From: Algoriphagus oliviformis
Lineage (GTDB): Bacteria > Bacteroidota > Bacteroidia > Cytophagales > Cyclobacteriaceae
DNA: 64,000 nucleotides
Assembly: GCF_017254915.1 (NCBI RefSeq)
Contig: NZ_JAFKCT010000004.1
Span: 1-64,000, forward strand
Direction: 5' to 3'
The notes under the pieces were generated by a model. It was not told where the DNA came from. It searched no databases and saw only the letters and a list, made by a program, of their open reading frames with translations. Shown here piece after piece: positions 17,701 to 26,188 of this stretch (its first letter is position 1; every line of letters starts with the position of its first letter). The translations under genes and the position numbers were made by a program.

Positions 17701-18254
17701 TTGAATGCCCAGCCAGTTGCCTCCGAGGCCATGCCCTTGGCATTGGCACTGACGCCGGTAGCCAGGATCGTACCCGTGACGTGAGTGGCGTGGCTGGAAA
17801 TCGTCTCCGTAGAGCCGTCCACTTGGGTCAGTCGATTCCGGTATTCCACATGGTCTATCTTGGGTCGGGTCTGGTCGTATATCCCGACCACCATTCCCTT
17901 TCCGGTCAGGCTGAGCCCTAGTTCTCCGCCAGGCTGTAGGGCGCTAGTCCCGGTAGTCTTGGCGGCATTGACGTTCATCACTTGGTAATATACCGGCTGA
18001 TCGAGCAGGTCAAAGTATAAAAGCTCCGCCGTGTTCCCGTCCGAAAGGGGGATTCTCACGGGGATATTTTTGGCGGCAGCCTTGAGCAAAATCTCGTTTT
18101 TCGACAAAATCAAATGCCTATACCCCTCCTCAAACTGCGCCGCCACTTTTCCCCTCGCCTCATCCAGACGCTCCAGCGAAGACTGGGTTTCCTGTGCGGC
18201 TGCCGTAGCCATCCAAAAAAAAGAACTCAATAGAACCAGTAGATTTTTTCTCAT
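14799..18254 (-). CDS. T9SS-exported subtilisin-like serine peptidase (S8) with PKD and type A sorting domain
   Basis: 1,151-residue exported protease. After the signal peptide (ATAAAQ) the S8 domain has the catalytic Asp (GIYDQT, D127), His (SSHATHVTGT, H158) and Ser (SGTSMASPNVAG, about residue 365). A beta-rich jelly-roll-like region and long repetitive beta strands follow. Near residue 970 there is a PKD domain (TTYLWEFGQGSTSSL), then an Ig-like stretch. The C-terminus is a type A T9SS sorting domain (VTLTLVDLAGRVYES ... ASGMYLLKIET ... KKLIKY). It should be delivered to the cell surface or medium, where it degrades proteins. A small exported protein is co-transcribed 2 bp downstream. Confidence 0.93.
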   Translation of the reverse strand: MRKNLLVLLSSFFWMATAAAQETQSSLERLDEARGKVAAQFEEGYRHLILSKNEILLKAAAKNIPVRIPLSDGNTAELLYFDLLDQPVYYQVMNVNAAKTTGTSALQPGGELGLSLTGKGMVVGIYDQTRPKIDHVEYRNRLTQVDGSTETISSHATHVTGTILATGVSANAKGMASEATGWAFNWESDLDKMNNNAYDPASKPGGHLVSNHSYGVVLGWYRNSSNAWAWAGNTSVNANEDYRFGFYSSKSKGIDDLLYSKPYYTVVWAAGNDRTDSGDGTRPPDGPDDTLGPEGVAKNAITVGAVSNVATYTQPSDVKMSDFSNWGPTDDGRIKPDLVGMGVSVYSSSVTNNGATDAYASLSGTSMASPNVAGSLLLLQQLFAQRNANKYMWSSTVKGLAVHTAKEAGPAPGPDYMFGWGLLDAKASADMILNEDGNSRVIRELVLNQGATYEHQIISDGITPIRATIAWTDPSGTPTGAVLDPTNLMLVNDLDIRLVDEDGVTYFPWTLDPSLGAGARAVQTGDNFRDNVEQVLISSPKPKKYTLKVSHKRELKSGVQPFSLLFSAGVLDGAEETLYWIGGASGSWSEGSNWSLTSNGVAAGKIPGENTRVVFDGAAGQNKTVLLTAASRVFSVNVFGNQVLNLDLNSNMLFISNGLRVSNQITEIKNGKIVLDSESANEMLVELGQTLFENTTLSFVAGNWRMISATAVDELEVESARLTVDMAELKASEIQIYPNGVLNGNVTSLLFSEQLSVTASGQIKSGLSAQFSGTNGVFLNASSVPINTLGVGGGTLVLNSDGLDNLNIANGKAVVNVDALDVNVLGLGAGATLEFGKTAVLSVKDNMLSTATQASKALITSTAAGSSILYDIYRKLCLEHVNVSNVNKTGEGIINLGTGASVQNATGWLTQNCADVLFAKFEASYTCVGAAVTFDNQSEGSATTYLWEFGQGSTSSLKNPIFTYTSAGTYLVKLTISNSQGATDFEQQITVGANSLAKPLIVINGSQLTSQQPGTSYQWYLNGQPIAGATQRSYVASADGSYQVAIFDATCNSLSDPVVISAIPEPELSRFGIFVGPVPSYDRVSVQFVNEYRGKVTLTLVDLAGRVYESRVFGKNADELIEALALPAASGMYLLKIETSTMTFHKKLIKY

Positions 18255-18451
18255 AGCAACACGTTCATCTTCAGATTTTAAACTAGTACAAAGTAATTAA
18301 AGTTTGCCTATATCCTATTTCCAAGCCCTCCTATTAGCCCGCTAAGCTCGGTTTTGGCCAAGACGGCCTCCGCTATCCCTGATCGGCCAACAGATGCTTT
18401 TTCCCACAAAATGATCCAGCCATCGAAAACCCGGCGCCCTTAGCTCAGACT

Positions 18452-18490
18452 TGAGCAAAAGAAAAAAGAGGGCCAAGATGACCCTCTTTT
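18452..18490 (-). terminator. Terminator of the first SUS operon
   Basis: A 9-bp perfect stem (AAAAGAGGG with CCCTCTTTT). On the minus strand it runs into a T-rich tract. It lies just beyond the surface-lipoprotein stop at 18509. Confidence 0.75.
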
Positions 18491-18508
18491 CGATCTATAG
18501 GAAACCGT

Positions 18509-19357
18509 TTATTGCTTGGTCAAAACCACATCGCCTGCATCGCCCCAAGTATTGGACCAGGTGATGGATATAGTTCCGTCTTGGTTTATCATACCGTTGA
18601 TGGTAAACGGATCCTGATACCGGTCCGCGTTGGCGGGGTCGCCGGTGATCTCACCGCAGGCATCGGAGATCTTGCCTATGGGCGCTGTGTCGTCATAGAG
18701 ACCAGGGTACAGCCCAAAAGAGATGTCATTGACCTGATAGACGCCGGTACCGGCATTGCTCAACACCACTTGGTCAGCAGCGGATATCACAAAGTTGGTC
18801 GTAGACTGATCGGCTCCGCCTTCTCCATCTCCCAGCTGCAAATATTCCCAAAAGACCTTGTAGGTTCCTGCCAACTCGGAAGAGCAGATCACCCGAATCG
18901 CCAACAAAAGGTCTCCATAATTCGTCGAAACCTCGGCGCCACTCGCCGTAGTCATCTTCAAGACCAAATCCGGAGTCTCAGAGGGGTCGATGTTTCCGGT
19001 AAGAACCGTCACCGGAACCATCCCGGTAAATTCGCCGGCGGGGATGGTAACAGAAGCGCCGCTAAACTCGTAGTGCACTCCCCTGACGGCCGTAGAAGTC
19101 GGATCCACGGAGACCTCCACCGTGATCGGCGAGGAACTGTTGGTCGACACACGGTTGATCTGAAGCTCCACGACATCCGTCTGATTAGCCGACAAGCGGA
19201 CAAAGGAAGCCGTGCGTCCATTGGGCAGTCTGCCGTCTTCAAACTCGACAAAGGTCCCCTGTAGAAGGGTATCATCTCCCTGGTCGTCAAAGCATCCCGT
19301 CAGAGACAGGGAGGCCAAGATCGTCGCAAGGAATATATATATCTTGTTCAATTTCAT
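18509..19357 (-). CDS. SUS-associated surface lipoprotein (SusE/DUF1735/DUF4843-like)
   Basis: 282-residue lipoprotein. The ATG at 19357 gives MKLNKIYIFL then a lipobox ending LSLTGC (Cys22), followed by acidic residues, consistent with surface export in Bacteroidota. An Ig-like first domain (VELQINRVSTNSSSPITVEV ... GVHYEFSGASVTIPAGEF) resembles the N-terminal domain of SUS-locus DUF1735/DUF4843 proteins. The C-terminal half has the Asn/Asp/Gly-rich look of a ligand-binding beta sandwich. It starts 13 bp after susD, so it is the third gene of the operon. It probably helps capture the SusCD substrate; the ligand is unknown. Confidence 0.8.
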   Translation of the reverse strand: MKLNKIYIFLATILASLSLTGCFDDQGDDTLLQGTFVEFEDGRLPNGRTASFVRLSANQTDVVELQINRVSTNSSSPITVEVSVDPTSTAVRGVHYEFSGASVTIPAGEFTGMVPVTVLTGNIDPSETPDLVLKMTTASGAEVSTNYGDLLLAIRVICSSELAGTYKVFWEYLQLGDGEGGADQSTTNFVISAADQVVLSNAGTGVYQVNDISFGLYPGLYDDTAPIGKISDACGEITGDPANADRYQDPFTINGMINQDGTISITWSNTWGDAGDVVLTKQ

Positions 19358-19370
19358 GATTTTCCGATTT

Positions 19371-20813
19371 TTAGTTGTAACCAGGATTGTTTTCCAGTAG
19401 CTCGTTGAGGGTGATTTCGTCCTGAGGAAGAGGCGCCAAAATGCGGTAATCAGCGTAAGGAACCGGCTCAAAAGACCCCGCCTTGGAGATCGTCAATCCG
19501 TTGCGCTTCAGGTCAAACCATCTGTGTCCTTCCAATGCAAACTCGGTTCTTCTCTCCTTCAAGATGGCTTGGAAGAGTGAATTGCCGGACAGTCCCGCCA
19601 GCGGCGCCACTCCCCTCTTGCTTCTCAGGGCGTTCAGGTCCGCAAGCGCACCGGAGTCGTTCCCGGTTTTTTGCCTTGCTTCCGCACGGATGAGGTAGAG
19701 CTCTGATGCACGGAGGATTGGCAGGTTTTCCAGGAAGTCTCCCTTTGCCCCCAGCCATTTTTTGGATCGGTAAACCACGCCGTCGGCTCCACTTCGGGTA
19801 GTTTCGGCCCACATGGTCTTTCTCACATCTCCGGCATCATAGGCAGCCAGAAGCTCGTCCGTGGCAGTCACGATAAACTGAGCCCCGGTGTACACGTTGG
19901 CGGTCAGGGAGCACATGGAGTTGTTTACCCCATCCACTGTGGACCAGTCCACCGACCTGATTTCCATCTCAAATACCGACTCGGGATTTGGGAAGGTATT
20001 GAAGGCTGCTTCATAACCCGCTGCGGAGACCAGCCCGGTACCGGTGTTGCTCAGGCCAAGAGTTCCCATCGCCTGGGTGGCCATGGTGACTGCTTCCGCA
20101 TTTTTGCCCTCGTAGAGATATACTCGGGACAGCAGCAGTTCGGCGGCGCCTTTGGAGGCCCGGTAGATCCCGGCAGTTCCCATGGACTGTACAGCCAAGC
20201 TGGAAATAGCCACATTCAAATCCGCCTCGATCTGGTCATATACTTCCCGGTTGGTGCTTCTGGAGCGGAAGTCCGCATTGGAAAGCCCCAAAGTAGGGGT
20301 GGTACGCAGGATCACCGCGGCATTCCAGCCACTGACCTCCTGTCCAGGCTCGTAGCCATAGACTCGGGCCAGGTCGAAGTAAAACAAAGCCCGCAGGAAA
20401 GAGGCTTCACCTTTCAATTTGGTGCGCAGCGCCTCGTCCCCTTCCACCTTGTCGATCTCGGTCAGGAGGATATTGGCCTCGTTGATCGCGGTGAACAGTC
20501 CCGTGGTGGAGTAGCTCCACAGGTTGATGTGCTGCCGATCGGCGTTGGCTTCCTGGCCGATGTATCTACCAGTGTTGGCGATGATCCGCAGGTTATCCGC
20601 CATGATCTCGGGGGCGATCAGCATAGTCTGGCCATAGTAGTTGAAGCTTCTCACCCGGCCGTAAATGGAAAACAGCAAGGACTCAAAGCTCTTCACATCC
20701 GTAAAGGCCGTCTCGGGGGTCAAACTTTGTCTTGGCTCGGTCTCCAGCATGCTATCGCAGGATCCCAACAACAAGGCGCCTCCCAGAATAAGTGTCTTTA
20801 ATATATTTTTCAT
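19371..20813 (-). CDS. RagB/SusD family nutrient-uptake outer membrane lipoprotein
   Basis: 480-residue lipoprotein with lipobox LLLGSC (Cys19) and the SusD N-terminal opening LETEPRQSLTPETAFTDVKS. TPR-like helices follow (FLRALFYFDLARVYG), then the C-terminal family block (RASELYLIRAEARQKTGN, and RRTEFALEGHRWFDLKR). SusD forms the lid over its SusC partner and holds substrate at the cell surface. It lies 12 bp downstream of susC, the standard pairing. The imported ligand (glycan or peptide) cannot be told; no glycosidase accompanies the operon. Confidence 0.93.
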   Translation of the reverse strand: MKNILKTLILGGALLLGSCDSMLETEPRQSLTPETAFTDVKSFESLLFSIYGRVRSFNYYGQTMLIAPEIMADNLRIIANTGRYIGQEANADRQHINLWSYSTTGLFTAINEANILLTEIDKVEGDEALRTKLKGEASFLRALFYFDLARVYGYEPGQEVSGWNAAVILRTTPTLGLSNADFRSRSTNREVYDQIEADLNVAISSLAVQSMGTAGIYRASKGAAELLLSRVYLYEGKNAEAVTMATQAMGTLGLSNTGTGLVSAAGYEAAFNTFPNPESVFEMEIRSVDWSTVDGVNNSMCSLTANVYTGAQFIVTATDELLAAYDAGDVRKTMWAETTRSGADGVVYRSKKWLGAKGDFLENLPILRASELYLIRAEARQKTGNDSGALADLNALRSKRGVAPLAGLSGNSLFQAILKERRTEFALEGHRWFDLKRNGLTISKAGSFEPVPYADYRILAPLPQDEITLNELLENNPGYN

Positions 20814-20825
20814 TCCCTATTTCTG

Positions 20826-23816
20826 TTAGAAGTTAAGATTGATCCCGGCGGTGATTTGCTTTCCGTTTGGATACGATCCATAAGTGGACGTACCTACGGA
20901 GTTGACTTCCGGGTCGATTCCATTATAGTTGGTGAACGTGGCCAGGTTCATCCCTTGGACAAACACGCTGGCGTTGCTCATGCCAATTCTGCTGGCGAGC
21001 TCACCGGCAAGGGTGTACTTGAGGGTCACCTGCTTCAGGCGCACGTAGCCACCGTCGCTCAGCAGTCTGGTAGAGAAGGTTCCGATGTTGGATGTCCCCG
21101 GAGCCTGGCCGCCTTCATAGGGCTTGCCGACCGTGGTGATATCGCCGGGCTGCTTCCAGTAGTCGCCTTGGCTCACAAACTGGTTGTCGGGACCAGATCC
21201 CCAAGCGCCCAGGTTATAGATATCCGAGTTGGTCACGAGGTTGCCAAACTGGCCTTGGAAAAACACTTCCAAGGTCAAAGGTCCGTAGCTGAAGGTGTTG
21301 GTAAATCCTCCGTAGCTGCTGGGAAGGGCGCTGCCTCTGTAGTCCAGCGTGGACTCGCCCACCACGTAGGTGTAGCTACCAGCGTTGTCAGAGTACATGG
21401 CCAACCCATTTGCCGGGTTCACACCCAGATACTCATTGGTGTAGAAGAAATCGATGGGTCTGCCGACGATAAGGTCATTGCCGATTCTGTCCAAGCCGTC
21501 GTAAAGGGAAAGCAGCTCGTTTTCCAGAAAGGTGATATTGAAGGCGGTAGACCATTGGAACTTGCCGGATACCACGTTGGTAGTCTGCAGGTCAATGTCT
21601 ATCCCTTGGTTTCGCACTTCCCCTGTATTTCGGGTGATGGTGCCAAAACCGGAATCCACAGGCAGCGGCGTATCAAACAGCAGGGACTTGGAGTCTTTTC
21701 TCCAAAAATCCACCGTGGCGATGATTCGGCCATTAAACATGGTTCCGTCCACACCCACGTTCATGGAGTGGGCCTCTTCCCAGGTCAGGAGGTCATTTCC
21801 GAGCTGAGAGATCGTCAAGCCACCGTTTCCGAGGTACTGGCCACTAGAGCCGACCAAGGTTCTGGAGGCAAAGTTGGCGATGTCGGAGTTACCGGTGATC
21901 CCGTAGGACGCCCGCACGCGGAGGTTGTCCAGCCAGCTCACATCCTGCAGGAAGCTTTCGGAGGAAAGTCTCCATCCCACCGACAAGGCGCCAAAGGTTC
22001 CCCACTTGTTTTCCGAACCAAAACGGGAAGATCCGTCTCTTCTCAGCGTCACGTCAGCGGTGTAGCGATCGTCGTAGTCATATTTGGCCTGGCCAAAAAA
22101 TCCCGCCCGCTTGTACTCGGTGTAGTTGGAGTTGACCGCAAAGGGAGTCGCCGCGTTTTGCAGGTAGATCAGGGTTGGATTGGGGAATCCTCTACCCGTG
22201 GCAGATTGGGTGTCTCCGTTGCCGACTTTGTATTCAAAGCCCAAGACACCGGATACGGTATGCACTTCGTTGAATTTCCTGTTGAAATTGAAGTTATGGT
22301 TGGTGTTGAAGTTGGTATTTCTTCTTCCGGTGAAAACCGAAGCGCCTCCATAAGAGGAGAACACAGGGATAGTCGAAGGCCTGTTGTTGATCTCCTGGAT
22401 ATCAGAGAAGTCCAACCCAAAATAGGAAGTCCAGCTCAACCAAGGCACAAACTGATAGGTAAGCGACAGGTTGGAAACGGACTGCACGGTCTTGGCGTTT
22501 CGCAGTTCCTCATACACACCCTGCACGATGTTGTACCCAAACAGGTGATTGGAAGGATAAGCGGCAAAGGTCCCGTCCTCGTTGTAGATCGGTACATTGG
22601 GACGCGCTGAGTAGCCTGCCACAAACGGCCCGTTCACAAAGTTGCCTCGGTCGATGGTACCGTTGGTATTCTGGTAAGCCAGGGACAATGCCGCCGACAC
22701 GGTAAACTTCTGGTTGGGCTTGTGGGTCAAGTTCAGACGTCCGGTAGCTCTTTGGTAGTCTGACTGGATGATTTGGGCTTCCTGATCGGTATAGGATCCG
22801 GAGAGGAAAAAGGTCGTCCTGTCGTCCCCACCGGAGATGGACAGGTCATATACACTCACTCTCGCATCCCGATAGAGCTCATCTACCCAATTGTAACTTT
22901 CCAGATTGGGATCCTCAGGATCTCCATAGGTAGCCGCTGCATTGGCCGGATTGAGACCGGCGTTGATGTAGGCGTCACGCTTGATGGTAGCCAGCTGGGT
23001 GGCATCCATGACGTCATAGAGGTTCAAGGGCTTCACGATACCTTCCTGCACGGACAGGCGAACGTTGGTCTTGCCTTTTTTACCTCTTTTGGTAGTGATC
23101 AGCACCACCCCGTTGGCAGCCTGGGCACCATAGATCGCCGCGGAAGCAGCATCCTTCAGCACCTCGATTGACTCGATGTCATTGGGGTTGATAGAGGCGA
23201 GGGCGTTTTGGGAACCTTGTCCCGCCAAACTCTGTGACCCCACGCCACCGATGGCGATCTGCACCCCATCGACGATGTAGAGAGGCTCGTTGCTGGCATT
23301 GACGGAGCCCACGCCCCTCACGCGTACGTTGAGCGCCCCACCAGGCTGGCCAGTGGAAGAAGTGACTTGTACACCGGCTATCCTACCCTGCATCGCCCGG
23401 TCAAAAGACTGCACGGGCAGATCCTGAAAGACCTCCCCTCGAACGGACGACACCGCCCCGGTCATCTCCCGCTTGGACTGATCCCCGTAGGAGGTGATTA
23501 CAAATTCAGACAGAGACTGCACATCCGGCTCCATGGCCACATTGATCGTCGTCTGGTTCCCGATCGTCACCTCGCGGGAAGCTAAGCCCACAAAACTGAA
23601 GACGAGAACATTGCTTCCGGCGGGGACATTGATCGAATACTTGCCATCGATGTCGGTGGCTGTCCCGATCGTCGTTCCCTTCACCAGAACTGTCGCTCCC
23701 GGTACACCCAAGTTGTCCTCTACCGAGGTCACGGTACCGGTAATCACACGGCTTTGCGCAAACGCAGAAACGCCTACGAAAAACAGCATGAGTCCTAGAA
23801 GTAAAACTTTCCTCAT
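20826..23816 (-). CDS. SusC/RagA family TonB-linked outer membrane transporter
   Basis: 996-residue TonB-dependent receptor. After a signal peptide (VSAFAQ) comes a CarboxypepD_reg-like domain (ITGTVTSVEDNLGVPGATVL), then a plug with the SusC signature (GVGSVNASNEPLYIVDGV, and SIEVLKDAASAAIYGAQAANG), and a large beta barrel ending in an aromatic residue (NLNF). There is no N-terminal STN domain, so direct FecI/FecR-type sigma signalling is unlikely. It imports a substrate captured with the SusD protein, energised by TonB. It is the first gene of a three-gene operon that ends at 18509. Confidence 0.94.
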   Translation of the reverse strand: MRKVLLLGLMLFFVGVSAFAQSRVITGTVTSVEDNLGVPGATVLVKGTTIGTATDIDGKYSINVPAGSNVLVFSFVGLASREVTIGNQTTINVAMEPDVQSLSEFVITSYGDQSKREMTGAVSSVRGEVFQDLPVQSFDRAMQGRIAGVQVTSSTGQPGGALNVRVRGVGSVNASNEPLYIVDGVQIAIGGVGSQSLAGQGSQNALASINPNDIESIEVLKDAASAAIYGAQAANGVVLITTKRGKKGKTNVRLSVQEGIVKPLNLYDVMDATQLATIKRDAYINAGLNPANAAATYGDPEDPNLESYNWVDELYRDARVSVYDLSISGGDDRTTFFLSGSYTDQEAQIIQSDYQRATGRLNLTHKPNQKFTVSAALSLAYQNTNGTIDRGNFVNGPFVAGYSARPNVPIYNEDGTFAAYPSNHLFGYNIVQGVYEELRNAKTVQSVSNLSLTYQFVPWLSWTSYFGLDFSDIQEINNRPSTIPVFSSYGGASVFTGRRNTNFNTNHNFNFNRKFNEVHTVSGVLGFEYKVGNGDTQSATGRGFPNPTLIYLQNAATPFAVNSNYTEYKRAGFFGQAKYDYDDRYTADVTLRRDGSSRFGSENKWGTFGALSVGWRLSSESFLQDVSWLDNLRVRASYGITGNSDIANFASRTLVGSSGQYLGNGGLTISQLGNDLLTWEEAHSMNVGVDGTMFNGRIIATVDFWRKDSKSLLFDTPLPVDSGFGTITRNTGEVRNQGIDIDLQTTNVVSGKFQWSTAFNITFLENELLSLYDGLDRIGNDLIVGRPIDFFYTNEYLGVNPANGLAMYSDNAGSYTYVVGESTLDYRGSALPSSYGGFTNTFSYGPLTLEVFFQGQFGNLVTNSDIYNLGAWGSGPDNQFVSQGDYWKQPGDITTVGKPYEGGQAPGTSNIGTFSTRLLSDGGYVRLKQVTLKYTLAGELASRIGMSNASVFVQGMNLATFTNYNGIDPEVNSVGTSTYGSYPNGKQITAGINLNF

Positions 23817-23934
23817 ATTGATTGGTTTTGGTTAAATAATAGAACTAGTACTCTACTCGATATAGTAATAAATACCGCTAAGAATGTACAAAAGTTTGAA
23901 GGAAGAGGCAAATAAAATGAATCCATCAATCCAT

Positions 23935-23959
23935 GTTTTCAGAACATAATTCTGAAAAC
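23935..23959. promoter_or_regulatory. Perfect 10-bp inverted repeat upstream of the first susC (candidate operator)
   Basis: GTTTTCAGAA and its exact complement are separated by CATAA, 119-143 bp upstream of the susC ATG. No gene lies on either side to need a terminator, so an operator is plausible. The rest of this 445-bp spacer (23817-24261) is AT-rich without a recognisable gene; no clear TAnnTTTG was found. Confidence 0.45.
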
Positions 23960-24261
23960 AATTTTATCCACTGATTTCACAGTTGATTATTCTGTAAAGG
24001 AAATGTTAACAAAAGTTAATTTTCGAAAAAATTCGGCCTGTACCGAAAAAACTACATGAACGGTAAGCCAAAAACATAAAAACCAAAATTTTCTTCTTAC
24101 TTGAAGTCGCTACGTAGTACTGAATGAAAATAATATGTCGATAAACATAGACAAACCTTTCTTTATCCAGTTGGTTTGATCGGGACGCTTCCTCTTTCGC
24201 AATAGAAAAAACGGACAGTAGACAGCGGTCCCCAAAGCGCTGCCACTGCAGATAAAATCGC

Positions 24262-26184
24262 CTAAAGAATCTTGATCGTGATCCGGCGATTCAGCGCCTG
24301 GTTTTTGGGGTTGGAGTTGGGCACCATCGGCTCCTTGTCGCCTTTGCCCTCCACCATGACTCTTCCCGGATGGAGCCCTGCCGCCATCAAAAAAGACTGC
24401 ACGCTCTTGGCACGCTGAAGGCTGAGCGTCTGGTTGTAGGCCACGCTGCCGACGTTGTCGGTGTGGCCGGTGATCAGGATGTTGACATTGGGGTTTTCCA
24501 AAAGAAATTTCTGGAGGCGACGGAGGGAGGTCTTCGATTCTGGCTTGAGATCGTATTTGTCAAACTCGAAGAAGACGTTTTCGAAGACAAACTCCTCCCC
24601 AGCGGCGACAGGTGTAAGCTCCACCTTCAGGTCTTTCACGTTTTGGATCTTGTCCCGCTCCACATTGTAGATCTTGGGCAGGAAGCCTTTCTTTTCCACA
24701 TAGAGCCCCGACACGGCATTTTCGGGATAGAGCATCGTGAAGTCACCCGTCTTGCCATCCGCCTGAAACTGGTACAGCGTACTGTCGTTGGTCAGGGACA
24801 CGAGCGACAGCGTTGCGTCCACGGGCTGCCCGGTCTTTGCGTTGAATACCTTGCCCTCGGTCACCGTCAGGTTTTCGCCCAGGTAGATCTCCTCCGGAAA
24901 CTTAAACCTATACAAGAGCGAGCGGTCATTTTGGTCCTCCTCCGAGGTCAACTCGGTATAGTAGGCATAGTCCTTTTTGGCCGTGATGAAGAGCGCCACC
25001 TGCTCCAGCTGGTCATTGATCGGAAGGCCTAGGTTTTCAGGCTTTTGAAACTCCCCATTTTTCACCCGGGAAAGAAAAATATCCATCCCCCCAAAGCCCA
25101 GATGTCCGTCGGAGGCGAAAAAAAGGATCTCGTTGTTGAAAAACATGAAGGGGGAAATCTCGTCCTTGGGCGTATTGACCGTGGCACCCAGATTTTTTGC
25201 TTCCGCCCAGCTGCCGTCATTTTGGCGCACGCTGTACCAAATGTCATTGCCCCCAAAGCCTCCCCGGCGATTGGAGGAAAAGAACAGAATCCGGCCGTCG
25301 GCAGAGAGGGAGGGTTGGGAATCCCATGACCGCGAGTTGACCTTGGTGCCCATGTTGGTCGGCCGTTGCCAGTGTCCATTGACCTTGTAGGCGACGTAGA
25401 GGTCGCAGCTGCCCTGGGAATCGGGCGCGTCGCAGGACGTGTAGATGAGGATCTTGCCGTCGGCGGTGACCGAGCAGGTGCCTTCGTTGTAGGGGGAATT
25501 GATCGTCTCGGCGAGGCTTTGCGGGGGCGTCCAGCCATCCTCCCCATCCACATAGGAAGTGTAGATGTCTTCCTTGTCAAAGTTCCCCGTCCCATCCCGC
25601 TTAGTAAAGAGAATCTGCTCCCCATCCGCGGTCAGCACGGGAAAATACTGGAGGTTAAACTCGTTCAGCGGAGACCTGAGCCGCTGCTTCTCTATAGCCT
25701 GGGTGCTGCCCAGCTGCGTCTGCAGGAAATTCATCCGCGTCTGCATCTCCTTATAGTAAAGGTGGTTTTTGAAAGCCGGGTCGAGGATGGGATCTACCTT
25801 GGCAAATTCATCGTAGGCCTTTTGAAACTCTCCCTTTTGCCAGTAGATATTCGTGAGCACCCACCCAAACTCCGCCACGTTTTTTGCGCTGGCGTTTTTT
25901 CCCGACAGCCTTGCCTTGCCCGCATTGGCGGTTTTTTCGGCATTGTCCAGCTGCCCCATGGTGATGTACAGCTGCGCGGCCTTCACATACGCTTCCAAAA
26001 AAGACGCTTCCCTTGCGATAGCTGCCTTGTACTTGCCCATCGCCTCATTGTATTGCCTAGACAGCGTCAGCTCTTCCCCCTCTTGGTACAGCTTGATGGC
26101 CTTTCCATCGATGATGGAATAGGTCTGGGCTTCCGAGCGGAAAAAGAAGAAAAGCAGTACAGCAATGAGGAAAACAGGGCGCAT
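24262..26184 (-). CDS. PorE-like OmpA family protein (TPR, WD40-like propeller, CRD, OmpA)
   Basis: 640-residue exported protein with the PorE domain order. A signal peptide (RSEAQ) is followed by TPR repeats (about residues 25-160, e.g. EAYVKAAQLYITMGQLDNAE) and a PD40/WD40-like propeller (about 185-420) with repeated DIYTSY, DLYVAY, DIWYS and DIFLS blades. Next comes a carboxypeptidase-regulatory-like domain (EGKVFNAKTGQPVDATLSL), then OmpA (EFDKYDLKPES ... ITGHTDNVGS ... LNRRITIKIL), which binds peptidoglycan. In Porphyromonas, PorE (the same architecture) is an essential T9SS part; the family also includes paralogues linked to PorP/SprF genes. It begins 5 bp after the queE stop. Confidence 0.87.
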   Translation of the reverse strand: MRPVFLIAVLLFFFFRSEAQTYSIIDGKAIKLYQEGEELTLSRQYNEAMGKYKAAIAREASFLEAYVKAAQLYITMGQLDNAEKTANAGKARLSGKNASAKNVAEFGWVLTNIYWQKGEFQKAYDEFAKVDPILDPAFKNHLYYKEMQTRMNFLQTQLGSTQAIEKQRLRSPLNEFNLQYFPVLTADGEQILFTKRDGTGNFDKEDIYTSYVDGEDGWTPPQSLAETINSPYNEGTCSVTADGKILIYTSCDAPDSQGSCDLYVAYKVNGHWQRPTNMGTKVNSRSWDSQPSLSADGRILFFSSNRRGGFGGNDIWYSVRQNDGSWAEAKNLGATVNTPKDEISPFMFFNNEILFFASDGHLGFGGMDIFLSRVKNGEFQKPENLGLPINDQLEQVALFITAKKDYAYYTELTSEEDQNDRSLLYRFKFPEEIYLGENLTVTEGKVFNAKTGQPVDATLSLVSLTNDSTLYQFQADGKTGDFTMLYPENAVSGLYVEKKGFLPKIYNVERDKIQNVKDLKVELTPVAAGEEFVFENVFFEFDKYDLKPESKTSLRRLQKFLLENPNVNILITGHTDNVGSVAYNQTLSLQRAKSVQSFLMAAGLHPGRVMVEGKGDKEPMVPNSNPKNQALNRRITIKIL

Positions 26185-26188
26185 TCAC

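Noticed and set aside
20856..22610. 584-codon plus-strand ORF opposite the first susC
   Set aside because: Antisense shadow caused by GC-rich third positions; the susC frame has clear plug and barrel motifs.
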